64,000 nucleotides of DNA from UBA6623 sp965238125 (GTDB lineage Bacteria > Acidobacteriota > Terriglobia > Bryobacterales > UBA6623), in contig OZ250179.1 of assembly GCA_965238125.1 (NCBI GenBank), positions 2,604,001 to 2,668,000 of the forward strand, read 5' to 3'. The notes beneath the pieces were generated by a model. It was given only the letters and a program-made list of their open reading frames with translations. It made no database searches and had not been told where the DNA came from. Numbering within the stretch: the stretch's first letter is position 1; every line of letters starts with the position of its first letter. A program made the position numbers and the translations under genes. Shown here one piece after another: positions 1 through 7,942 of this stretch.

Positions 1-157
1 AACCGGGCTCAGGGTGGAATTTTGTCCACGGCGGCGCGTCGCGAGGCGGCGCGGCTCGTGTTGAAAGAGGTGCGTCTCACATTGATGTCGCACACCCTTG
101 CCGCCGTTTGAGGACCGGGGTGAGCGTAGGAAGAGTCCGTCTCTCTGAAGGGGCGGC

Positions 158-180
158 ATTCATAATACCGCCATGAAAAT
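158..180. repeat. 23-bp repeat shared with 34968-34990
   Basis: A 23-bp stretch beginning ATTCATAATACC and ending CCATGAAAAT occurs here and, identically, at 34968-34990. Nothing in the first 203 bases looks like a gene; the only open frame there is an extension out of the IS1380 end. I do not recognise the repeat; it may be the edge of a decayed mobile element. Confidence 0.6.
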
Positions 181-203
181 TCGTTGCGGTCGAGCCGTTT
201 TGA

Positions 204-1869
204 CCAGGATTTCCATTTTGGCCCTGGCACGGTCACAGGATACACCCCCGCTGCGCCGAATACCACGTCTTTTCGCGCTGAACCCTGCACATCACCTCCG
301 CCGGTAGGCGCCAGGGCTCGTCCGTCCGCTCACAGACGTTGATTGAGCGGACTGAACGGCGCTCCGGCCGACACTGCTCCCTGCGAAACCTTTTTGGAGC
401 CAAAAACTGTTGATCCTCGCCCGGGCAACGCTACCCACCCGGCACAGGCAGCGCCCAGATCCTATGCAGCATGTCACCGAACAGCCGCCGGTTCAGATGC
501 CCCTCCGCCAGCAGCAACCAGTAGTAGCGAGCATGCTTGACCAGCCGACCGCCGGTCTTCATCAACCTGTGTTGCAAACTCGTTAGCGACCAGCTTTTGA
601 TTCGCTGCGGCAGCCCTAGCCGCCGCCACAGGTTGCCCAGGTTGTAGGCCGGCACGCTGAGTTGCAGCCGTACCTCGTTGGCTCGGAAGCGGTGACACGA
701 CAAGCGGGTCCAGTGCGTGGCCTGTTTGCCTTCTTTGATCCACTGCTCCGCCGTGCCGCGCTTGTTGTAGAACCGCACGACCGAGCGGCTCGGCAAGCTC
801 ATGCTCGTCACGACAAATCCGACGCGCGGGAATAGTTCGCCCTGGTGATGCTCGACCTTGGCGACAACTCGCCTTGCCTTCGACCAGCTCTCGGCCTGAT
901 AGCGAAAACTCTTGTAGCGCACTAGGGGCTTGGCGTTCGGCCTGCCCGGTGGCCGAAACAGGATGTCCTCGATCTCCAGCTCCAGGCTCTTGTTCGCCGG
1001 GATGCGAATCACGTAGTCCACGCCGCGCTCCTCCATCGCCTCGTAGATCTCGGGCTTGGCGAAGGCGGCGTCGGCGCGGAACGTCACCTGTTTGCCCTCC
1101 GCCTGTTGTCGTTCGATCTCCGGCAGTAGCAGCTCGTCCCAGTCCTCGGCGCTGTGCACGTTGCCGGGACGCAGCTTCGCGCCTAGGCAGTCGCCGTGCT
1201 GGTTGAACAGCAACAGCGGGTGATAGCAGAGGGACTCAAAATGGCCGTTGTAGGCACTGCCTTCCTGTTGGCCGTGGACGGGGCTCTCCGTGGAGTCCAT
1301 GTCGAGCACCACGCGGTCTGAACCGTCGGGAGCTTCGGCTTGCGCGACCAGCTCCCGGTTCACTGCCATCAGCCCCAGCAAGTTCTCTTCGCTCGCCAGC
1401 ATCTCCGTCTCGAAGCCATGCAGTGTCGAGGTCAAGGCTGCTCCGCGATCCCAGTTCCTCTTCGAGCCGATCAAGCGAAAGGTCGGATCGGCGGATACTC
1501 GAACGGCGTCATTGAGGTCCTCGTAGCCAGCGAGTCGGCTGTAGACCGACTGCCGCAGCAGATCGGCCAGCGCGAACTTCTTGTTCAAGCCTTGTCGCGA
1601 GTCGCTGAGATGCTCGTCGATCAGCTTCCCGAGTCCGAGTCGTTCATCCAGTTCGCGAACGAGAATCAGACCGCCATCCGAGGTGACTCGCGATCCTTGG
1701 AAATCGACTTTGAGAAATCCATTGAACGTGAGCTGAAACGGCTTGTTTTCTTTTTCACCCATCGGGTGTTGACCTCCATGGCGTCCTTATCGGGCTCTAG
1801 CCCCTATCAATAAAGACGCTGAAGGTCGCTGGATGGTCTGAAGCTCATACATCAAATTGAAAATGCGGG
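204..1869 (-). mobile_element. IS1380-family element, copy 1 (subtype A), complete, 1666 bp
   Basis: The element runs from CCAGGATTTCC at 204 to GCGGG at 1869 and is flanked by the 5-bp direct repeat TTTGA (199-203 and 1870-1874), so it is an intact insertion. Its two ends are only loosely inverted (CCAGGATTTCCATTTTGG against CCCGCATTTTCAATTTGA). The first 272 bp (204-475, the 3' side of the transposase gene) are identical to the subtype B copies, whereas the gene and the 5' end are clearly diverged; it therefore looks like an A/B recombinant. Confidence 0.93.
431..1762 (-). CDS. IS1380 family transposase (subtype A)
   Basis: A 443-residue DDE transposase. Acidic candidates for the catalytic triad are the Asp in 'VVLDMDSTESP' (about residue 155), the Asp in 'TFRADAAFAKP' (about 230) and the Glu in 'GTAEQWIKEGKQ' (about 340). 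The frame is uninterrupted, so it is probably active. The product differs from the subtype B transposases at scattered positions, for example 'HLSDSRQGLNKKFALADL' where B has 'HLTDSRQGSNKKFPFVDL'. The start is the ATG of 'MGEKENKPFQLTF', with GGAGG a few bases upstream (ATGGAGGTCAACACCCG before ATG). Confidence 0.95.
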   Translation of the reverse strand: MGEKENKPFQLTFNGFLKVDFQGSRVTSDGGLILVRELDERLGLGKLIDEHLSDSRQGLNKKFALADLLRQSVYSRLAGYEDLNDAVRVSADPTFRLIGSKRNWDRGAALTSTLHGFETEMLASEENLLGLMAVNRELVAQAEAPDGSDRVVLDMDSTESPVHGQQEGSAYNGHFESLCYHPLLLFNQHGDCLGAKLRPGNVHSAEDWDELLLPEIERQQAEGKQVTFRADAAFAKPEIYEAMEERGVDYVIRIPANKSLELEIEDILFRPPGRPNAKPLVRYKSFRYQAESWSKARRVVAKVEHHQGELFPRVGFVVTSMSLPSRSVVRFYNKRGTAEQWIKEGKQATHWTRLSCHRFRANEVRLQLSVPAYNLGNLWRRLGLPQRIKSWSLTSLQHRLMKTGGRLVKHARYYWLLLAEGHLNRRLFGDMLHRIWALPVPGG

Positions 1870-1882
1870 TTTGAACCAGACA

Positions 1883-1902
1883 TGTCGGCACGAATGCCGA
1901 CA
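1883..1902. terminator. Hairpin, possible terminator of the acetamidase gene
   Basis: A perfect 8-bp stem, TGTCGGCA and TGCCGACA, closes a 4-base loop. It lies about 130 bases beyond the stop of the acetamidase gene on the minus strand, between that gene and IS1380 copy 1. There is no clear T-run, so the terminator role is an inference. Confidence 0.35.
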
Positions 1903-2030
1903 CGGCACGCAAGAATGCGTGCGCCACGTCGAACGGAATGCAGCATAAGAATACATTCGGAAGCGGTTTTTCGGAGGAGCAATCGCCGACTGGAGCGCCG
2001 CGCGGCGCTCCCGGTCGCGGTCCGAGCCGC

Positions 2031-3011
2031 CTATTGGTCGCTGCGGAGTAAGGCTTTGCGGATCTTCGCGACCACGGTGAAGTGGGGGTCGACGACATTG
2101 GCGATGTCATATTCCAAGGCGTGGCCCATCAGCAGCGACGAGCCTCGTTCATCAAAGCCGTACTCGGTCATCAGCCAGCCCTGCAGCTCCGTGGTCGCGT
2201 GCTGTAGAGCTTGCAACAGCGGCCGCGCGCTGCCGATCGTCATCAGATACTCGTCGTTTTCCAAGCGCGGCCAGCCAATCTCGCGGTCCTTAATCAGGTC
2301 GACGGTGAACTCGACGTCCATCGATACCTCGAGTGCATTGCCGACTACCTCGCCGTCGCCCTGACGCGCATGTCCGTCGCCGATGAACAGCAGCGCGCCG
2401 GGCTCGGAAACAGGCAGCATCAGTTTGACGCCGACGACCATGCCGTTGTAGTCCATGTTGCCGCCGAACTCACCAGGAGTGCTGGTCGAAACGGCTTCCT
2501 TGCGCGGCGGAGCGACGGCGACGCAACCCAACATCGGCCGTAACGCAACCTCGATGCGGCTGGGGCGGATCGTATCGGAAGTGATGCTTGCCACACCGCG
2601 CGCTTTGTCGACCTTCCAAGTCTCGGTGGTCTGCTCGCGCTCCGCATCATGGCGGAGAAAGGCAGGGTCCGCGACGTACGGCGCCAGTACGCTGCTCGAC
2701 CAGGCTGTCGCCCGACTGGGCTCGATCTTCTCGAAACGCACGACCAAGACGTCACCGGGTTCGGCGCCCTCCACATAAAACGGCCCGGTTTGCGGATTCC
2801 AGCGTTTCCCGACTTTATTGTTATCCCGATCGACGGCGCGAGCATCGATCGTCTTCGTGATTACCCGGTCGCCGGGTTTGATCGTCAACACAGGCTCGTG
2901 CGCGAACGAGAACGTGTTGTAGTAGTGCGTTGGTTCGAAGCGGTGCGTTTCGGCCCGGGCGGTCGAGCTCATCAACGAAATCAGAATGAGAATCCCGGTC
3001 AATATGCTCAT
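2031..3011 (-). CDS. Secreted acetamidase/formamidase family protein
   Basis: A 326-residue protein of the FmdA/AmdA family, which hydrolyses short-chain amides (formamide, acetamide) to ammonia and an acid. An N-terminal hydrophobic signal ending in 'STARA' suggests export, unlike the cytoplasmic enzymes of many bacteria. Family-like stretches include 'VEGAEPGDVLVVRFEKI', 'GDGHARQGDGEVVG' and 'MDVEFTVDLIK', the last two forming the conserved metal-site region. AAGGAG lies 8 bases before the ATG. Its substrate cannot be read from sequence. The hydroxyacid dehydrogenase gene upstream is on the same strand about 130 bp away, so co-transcription is possible. Confidence 0.85.
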   Translation of the reverse strand: MSILTGILILISLMSSTARAETHRFEPTHYYNTFSFAHEPVLTIKPGDRVITKTIDARAVDRDNNKVGKRWNPQTGPFYVEGAEPGDVLVVRFEKIEPSRATAWSSSVLAPYVADPAFLRHDAEREQTTETWKVDKARGVASITSDTIRPSRIEVALRPMLGCVAVAPPRKEAVSTSTPGEFGGNMDYNGMVVGVKLMLPVSEPGALLFIGDGHARQGDGEVVGNALEVSMDVEFTVDLIKDREIGWPRLENDEYLMTIGSARPLLQALQHATTELQGWLMTEYGFDERGSSLLMGHALEYDIANVVDPHFTVVAKIRKALLRSDQ

Positions 3012-3141
3012 GACGTCTGCTCCTTCTCGAGGTTTGTGAAGCGGGTCGGTGACGCCCCGCCCGCACGCGACTCGCCGCCGTAAGGACGTGTTGCCCGGCA
3101 GGTATGTCGGCGGACCGGGCTTTGGTTTGATTAGTACTCTT

Positions 3142-4191
3142 TCACCATGTCGACGACGTTGCCAGTTGTTCGCCAGCGGCGAAGCGGGCGATGTTTTCCT
3201 TGTAGAGCTTCATCCGCAGGGGTGTTCCGCTCTCGCCCTGGGTGGCGACGTGAGGCGTGATGATCACGTTGTCGAATGTCCACAAGGGGTTCCCTTTCGG
3301 CAGCGGCTCGGGGTCGATGACGTCGAGCCCGGCGCCGGCGAGGCGGTTGCTGTCCAGGGCCTTGATGAGGGCGGGCTGGTTGTAAATTTTGCCGCGCGAG
3401 ACGGCGATGAAGTAGCTGCCGCGCTTCATGCGCTCGAACTGACTGGCGCCGAACATGCCCTCGCTGTCCTTGGTGTGGGGGACGCAAAGGAAGACGACAT
3501 CGGCCTCGGGGATCACTTGGTCGAGGCGGTCGGGATAGACCATGCGGTCGAAACTCGGCCGCGGCGGGAACTCCTTGGGGTCGACGCCGATGACGGTCAT
3601 GCCGAAGGCCTTGGCGCGTTGGGCGACGCTGGACCCGATGCCGCCGGTGCCGACGACGACGGCGGTCTTGTTGTAGAGCTCTTGCAATTGCAAATTCTTG
3701 CGCTCCCACCCTTCTTGCGGTTGGACCTTAATGAAGTGATTGATTTTTCGGGTGAACGCCAGCAGCATGCTGAAAGCGTGATCGGCGATGGCGGACGAGG
3801 AGAGCGTCTTGGCGTTGGTCATGACGACGTCGCTGTTGACCAATTCCGGGTGCAGGTACGGCTTCACGCCCGCGCTGGTGATCTGGACCCATTTCAGCTT
3901 CTTGGCAGCCTGGACGACTTCATTGGAAGGGTTGCCAATGATGGCGTCGGCGTCGGCCACTTCCTTGAGGAGCGCTTGCCGGCGCGCGGACTCGGAGGGG
4001 GCGTCGGCCACGATCGCGACGACATCGGTGCTGTCGCCGGGGTTGGGGATATGGACGAGGTTCACGTTCTTGGGGCCGGCGTCGCGAAGCTCTTTGACGA
4101 GCGCTTCGGACATTCCCATGACGACGATTTTTTTGGTTTGGGCGGAAAGGGTAGTGGTGGCGGCTAGAAGCAGTACGAGAAGGATTTTCAT
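3142..4191 (-). CDS. D-2-hydroxyacid dehydrogenase with signal peptide
   Basis: A 349-residue member of the D-isomer 2-hydroxyacid dehydrogenase family. The Rossmann motif is 'VVGTGGIGSSVAQRA' (about residue 180), and the catalytic Arg, Glu and His are visible in 'AVSRGKIYN', 'DVIDPEPLP' and 'ITPHVATQ'. An N-terminal hydrophobic segment ('ILLVLLLAATTTLSAQ') predicts export, odd for an NAD(P)-dependent enzyme. The last residues look frameshifted: the frame stops after 'ATSSTW', while the next frame reads 'NVVDMVKEY' before its stop at 3131, which resembles the usual end of the family. GGAG precedes the ATG. It is divergent from the enolase-superfamily gene. Confidence 0.85.
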   Translation of the reverse strand: MKILLVLLLAATTTLSAQTKKIVVMGMSEALVKELRDAGPKNVNLVHIPNPGDSTDVVAIVADAPSESARRQALLKEVADADAIIGNPSNEVVQAAKKLKWVQITSAGVKPYLHPELVNSDVVMTNAKTLSSSAIADHAFSMLLAFTRKINHFIKVQPQEGWERKNLQLQELYNKTAVVVGTGGIGSSVAQRAKAFGMTVIGVDPKEFPPRPSFDRMVYPDRLDQVIPEADVVFLCVPHTKDSEGMFGASQFERMKRGSYFIAVSRGKIYNQPALIKALDSNRLAGAGLDVIDPEPLPKGNPLWTFDNVIITPHVATQGESGTPLRMKLYKENIARFAAGEQLATSSTW

Positions 4192-4314
4192 TAGATATCT
4201 CCGTCTTTGGGCAAGAGTTGATTCCGACAGGATACACTATCGGTCACCCGTGAGCAGCCGGGTCTTTGGAGACGGCGGAGACGGTTGCGGTTCGCGCAGC
4301 ACCGGTTACGGCGA

Positions 4315-5415
4315 ATGATGCAAACGAAACTCACATTGAAGAGCCTTAGCGCGCGGCCGTTGGTGTTGAAGCTCAAACGCCCGGTCATCGCGCGCATCGC
4401 GACGATCACGGAGTGGCCGTTGATCCTGATCGATCTCGAGACCGAGGAGGGGGTCGTGGGGCGCAGCTATCTCGAGCCCTATACGACGAAGACGATGCGG
4501 TACCTGGTGCCGGCTCTTCATGATCTCGGCGCCATGCTGGAAGGCCGCGCGGTTGCCCCGGCGGACCTCTACGAGGCCGCGCGCAAGAGCCTTCGTTTTG
4601 TGGGCTACGAAGGCATGTCGATGATCGCGGTTTCCGGGTTGGACATGGCGGCTTGGGACGCGTTGGCGAAGGCCGCCGACGTACCGCTTTGTGTCCTACT
4701 CGGAGGTTCGGTCGGCCCCGTGAAAGCGTACAACAGCAACGGGCTGTGGCTGAGAGAACCCGCCGAGATCGCCGATGAAGCGGTCGAGCTGCGCGACGAG
4801 GGAGGTTTCGACGGGCTTAAGCTGCGGCTGGGCCGTGAGCGGATATCGGAAGATCTCGCGACCATTGAACAGGTCCGGAAGAAAGTCGGAGACGACGTCC
4901 GTTTGATGGTCGATTTCAATCAGGGGCTTGATTTGGCGGAGGCCCTGGACCGTTGCCGGCGGATTGACGACCTGGGCCTCGCGTGGATCGAGGAGCCGAT
5001 TGTCTACGACAATCTTGATGGGTATGCGAAACTGACTGCGGATCTGAGAACGCCGGTTCAGATCGGCGAGAATTTCCATGGTCCGCGAGAACTGCACAAG
5101 GCGCTGCAAAGGAACGCCTGCGACCTCGTGATGCCGGACTTCATGCGCATTGGCGGCGTGACGGGGTGGATGCGCGCGGCCGCGATCGCCGCGGCGTGGG
5201 GTGTGCCGATGTCGACGCACCTGTATCCGGAAGTGGCGGCTCATGTGATGCGGGTGACCGAGACGGCGCATTGGCTGGAATGGCAGGACTGGGCCGCTCC
5301 GATTTTGCAGAGGCCTTATGAGGTCAAAGACAGTCGGCTTCAGATGCCCGATGTTCCCGGGGTCGGGTTGGAGTGGGATGAAGATGCCGTCGCCGCGTAT
5401 GAAGTAGCGCTTTGA
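4315..5415 (+). CDS. Enolase-superfamily enzyme, mandelate racemase subgroup
   Basis: About 366 residues with the N-terminal capping domain and barrel of mandelate racemase/muconate lactonizing enzymes. Metal ligands appear as the Asp of 'LMVDFNQG', the Glu of 'WIEEPIV' and the Glu of 'QIGENFHG'. The His of 'STHLYPEV' with the Asp of 'VMPDFMRIGG' makes the His-Asp dyad of the mandelate racemase group, and a Glu follows in 'VTETAHW'. The other catalytic side reads 'LKLRLG', Lys-x-Arg where mandelate racemase has Lys-x-Lys, so racemization is not assured and an acid-sugar dehydratase is as likely. Two adjacent ATGs (4315 and 4318) are possible starts; neither has a strong ribosome site. Confidence 0.88.
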   Translation: MMQTKLTLKSLSARPLVLKLKRPVIARIATITEWPLILIDLETEEGVVGRSYLEPYTTKTMRYLVPALHDLGAMLEGRAVAPADLYEAARKSLRFVGYEGMSMIAVSGLDMAAWDALAKAADVPLCVLLGGSVGPVKAYNSNGLWLREPAEIADEAVELRDEGGFDGLKLRLGRERISEDLATIEQVRKKVGDDVRLMVDFNQGLDLAEALDRCRRIDDLGLAWIEEPIVYDNLDGYAKLTADLRTPVQIGENFHGPRELHKALQRNACDLVMPDFMRIGGVTGWMRAAAIAAAWGVPMSTHLYPEVAAHVMRVTETAHWLEWQDWAAPILQRPYEVKDSRLQMPDVPGVGLEWDEDAVAAYEVAL

Positions 5416-5476
5416 GACGGCGTGGGCGTTCGGGGCAGGCCTCCCGACGGCGCGCTCGTCGACCGGACGCAGGGCG

Positions 5477-7210
5477 TCAAAGCGTCTTGATGTATTCGAT
5501 CAGGTCGCGCTTTTGGTTGTCACTCAAGGTAACGCCGAATGGATGACCAAGGTTCGAGTTGCCGGGAACGGATGTGTCGAACTCGCTGGTCGCCGGTCCC
5601 GCGTCGGCTACGAACCCGACGTTAAGCGGATCCATTTCCCAGCTTCCGACGTGGAACGATTTTACGCGCCGCGGCGGATCGGTCAGCATTCCCCACAGAT
5701 TTGGTACGGAGCCGTTATGCAGAAACGGGGCCGAGGACCAAATGCCGTTCAAGGGCCGCGCTTTGTAACGCGGCGGACGGTAACAACGATCTCCTTCTAC
5801 CTCGGGGTCGCAGTCGGCGAACAGGGCGTTTTTCTTAGCCGCGGAAATGTAGGCGGGCAGCCCTTCGGCTAGTTCGATCAGACCCACTTGGTCGCGCAAC
5901 ACGCCGATCGCGGCGTTGCCGACAAGCTTCGCGGTGGCCGCCCGCGGCTCGAATTGATCGATGAGCCCGAGGTTTGGAAGGTATTTGGTAACGGGAATCA
6001 ATGGTTGCCCTTCCAAGATTCCCGAAGCGGAAGTCCTGCTCAGGATGTTGACCGCCGCGGTCGGGTCCGTACCTACGGTGTCGACAGGCACCATGGTCGC
6101 GGTGACCTTGCGGTTCGCGTCCTTGCGGTCGATCGATTTGTGGCAGCCTAGGCATGTCTTATCGAAGATCAGCTGACCTCGCGCGGCCTTTTCGCGGTTT
6201 ATCGCCCCGAGGATTTCCTCGGGCCATTGCGGAGACCATAGCGTGGTTAGGATCTCCTCCAATCTCTTTAGGTTCTCGACCTTGATGTGATGCTGATAGC
6301 GCAACTTCACGGAGCCGGCTATTTCAACTTCGTCGATTTTCAGGTCGCCGAAGACGCCGATGACTTGGCCGATGTTGCGGGTGTACGGTCCGATCCCCGC
6401 ATTCACGGCCGCGCCACTCCATTGCAGGATGTCGAGCCGCGGCGCGTCCCACACAATTGGGTAGGAGACCGGAGCGTTAGCCGGCTTGGCGTTCGCCGGA
6501 GTGCTAATGGAAAATACGGCAACTTCGTTAAAGATGTTGCCGAACGCGTCGAGGCGCGCGTAGCCGTTTGGGTGGGGCGGGTGATTTACCTTGACCCGTG
6601 CCATCGCGAGCGCCGTAACCTGAGCCAATTCACTCTTTAGCTCGTCTCGCTTTGAGGTGTCGGCGGCGGCGGCGAGCAGGCGATCCGCAAAGCGAGCAAA
6701 CTTGTCTTTGTCATCGAGCGTCTGTTGCAGAGACTCGCCGATTTCGGCGACAAACCGTTCGAAATCCGAATGCGCCGGCGCGCCTTCAACGATAGCTGTC
6801 TTACCGTCGTACTCAATCCGACCGGTATGGCAGGCCGCGCATGTAAAGCCGAAATAGCGTCTGCCGGAGTCAGCGTCCTTGTCTTCGACGAACCCGATGG
6901 GGAGTCCGTCGGGATTCCACCTGGGGTGCGCGGGCCAGGTGATAAACCGTAAGCGCTCCATATTCGCGTTGGAGCGCACGAGTTCTTCGCTATCGGTTCG
7001 CTCTAACGCCAGGTACCAGTCGTAAGGCATGACACGGGAGCCTTGAGACGTGTACCACCATTCCCAGCTGGTCGCTTGGTCCCAGCCCTGGTCCAGGACT
7101 CGGTCGGGGGCCTGACTGCTCTCTCGTTCGTAACTCTGGTTTGAACCAGAGCAATGGAACAAAATGAGAATGCCGCAGCCGAGTGCGAACCATCTGCTTT
7201 TCACTCGCAT
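5477..7210 (-). CDS. Di-heme c-type cytochrome lipoprotein, RoxA/peroxidase-like
   Basis: A 577-residue exported protein with a lipobox-like N-terminus ('ILILFHCSGS'). Two heme c attachment motifs are present: 'CAACH' near residue 125 and 'CLGCH' near residue 355. The layout ('GSRVMPYDWYLALE', 'DGLPIGFV', 'PVSYPIVWDAP', 'LNGIWSSAPFLHNGSVPN', C-terminal 'DLIEYIKTL') matches the family annotated as di-heme cytochrome c peroxidase, which includes the rubber oxygenases RoxA/RoxB. Whether this is an oxygenase, a peroxidase or an electron carrier cannot be decided here. GAGGAGA stands just before the ATG. It converges on the enolase-superfamily gene. Confidence 0.85.
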   Translation of the reverse strand: MRVKSRWFALGCGILILFHCSGSNQSYERESSQAPDRVLDQGWDQATSWEWWYTSQGSRVMPYDWYLALERTDSEELVRSNANMERLRFITWPAHPRWNPDGLPIGFVEDKDADSGRRYFGFTCAACHTGRIEYDGKTAIVEGAPAHSDFERFVAEIGESLQQTLDDKDKFARFADRLLAAAADTSKRDELKSELAQVTALAMARVKVNHPPHPNGYARLDAFGNIFNEVAVFSISTPANAKPANAPVSYPIVWDAPRLDILQWSGAAVNAGIGPYTRNIGQVIGVFGDLKIDEVEIAGSVKLRYQHHIKVENLKRLEEILTTLWSPQWPEEILGAINREKAARGQLIFDKTCLGCHKSIDRKDANRKVTATMVPVDTVGTDPTAAVNILSRTSASGILEGQPLIPVTKYLPNLGLIDQFEPRAATAKLVGNAAIGVLRDQVGLIELAEGLPAYISAAKKNALFADCDPEVEGDRCYRPPRYKARPLNGIWSSAPFLHNGSVPNLWGMLTDPPRRVKSFHVGSWEMDPLNVGFVADAGPATSEFDTSVPGNSNLGHPFGVTLSDNQKRDLIEYIKTL

Positions 7211-7763
7211 TCTCCTCGACGACCGCCGTGGGTCGCGGACGCGGAGAAGTCTACCATATCTACCGGATCGGCATGCACGGTACCCGCGATTCCGGCGATT
7301 CTGTCGGACGGAGGAGGCGGCGCATCCTATGAATCCCCGCGACCGACGACCTGTCGCCCGCTTTTACCGAGGGTTTCCCATCGCATTCTTTCTCCATAAG
7401 AATTTGAGCGTAGATTGTTTTTATTCAATCTTAATTGTGAAATCAAGGGCGGAATTAAAATCACATAGGTAGGGGGCCCTTGTAATCCGAATAATGGTAT
7501 GAACCCGTTACTCGGCTTAACGCCAACGTGTGACGACGAAAGAACAGAGACCCTGCCATTGTGTCGATGGTAATCCTCATTGAACCCTAACAACGCTGTG
7601 GATTCTCGGTATGTGAACTGTGGCTCTAAATAAATACCGCATGGTTCGCACAAGAACTCCTGAGTACTTTCTTGTAAACTGACGAACCCGGGGTGCACGT
7701 GCCCGAATTCTGGTACTGTAAAGATTAAAGGGAGATCCAACGCACCGGGATCTGTCGCGAATG
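7211..7763. other. Gene-poor segment with AT-richer insert of unknown origin
   Basis: No recognised gene. From about 7400 to 7790 the base composition is visibly AT-richer than the surroundings (runs such as TTGTTTTTATTC and AATTAAAATC). A minus-strand frame stays open through it (about 7800 down to 7430) with protein-like composition ('PLIFTVPEFGHVHPGF', 'FLCEPCGIYLEPQF'), but it has no convincing start. It may be the tail of a foreign gene. Confidence 0.4.
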
Positions 7764-7942
7764 TTAACTCGGTAAGCTCGGGGATGGAAGGTGAACTGAA
7801 CCGGCTTCGGCTTTTTGAAACAGGTCGAGCACGACGGCCTCGGCGCGACCGTTGATGACGCAGTCGACGCCCAGTCTCTTGATCGAACCGGTCTTGTCGA
7901 TCTGCCAAGCGCCCGCGCCGCCGACGATCACCTTCGGCTTAT
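7764..7942 (-). pseudogene. Fragment of a radical SAM / B12-binding-type protein
   Basis: About 60 codons remain, reading 'DKPKVIVGGAGAWQIDK' and 'LGVDCVINGRAEAVVLD', which resembles the cobalamin-binding part of B12-dependent radical SAM proteins. The 5' side is cut by IS1380 copy 2 and the frame stops after 'LPSPSLPS', so neither the rest of the binding domain nor the radical SAM core is present. The IS end supplies ATG GAA ATC CTG in frame with the fragment ('MEILDKPKVIVGG'). Confidence 0.6.

Noticed and set aside
3049..4167. 372-codon plus-strand frame opposite the hydroxyacid dehydrogenase
   Set aside because: The opposite strand has a clear dehydrogenase with catalytic residues; this frame is Asp/Gly/Val-rich antisense typical of GC-rich DNA.
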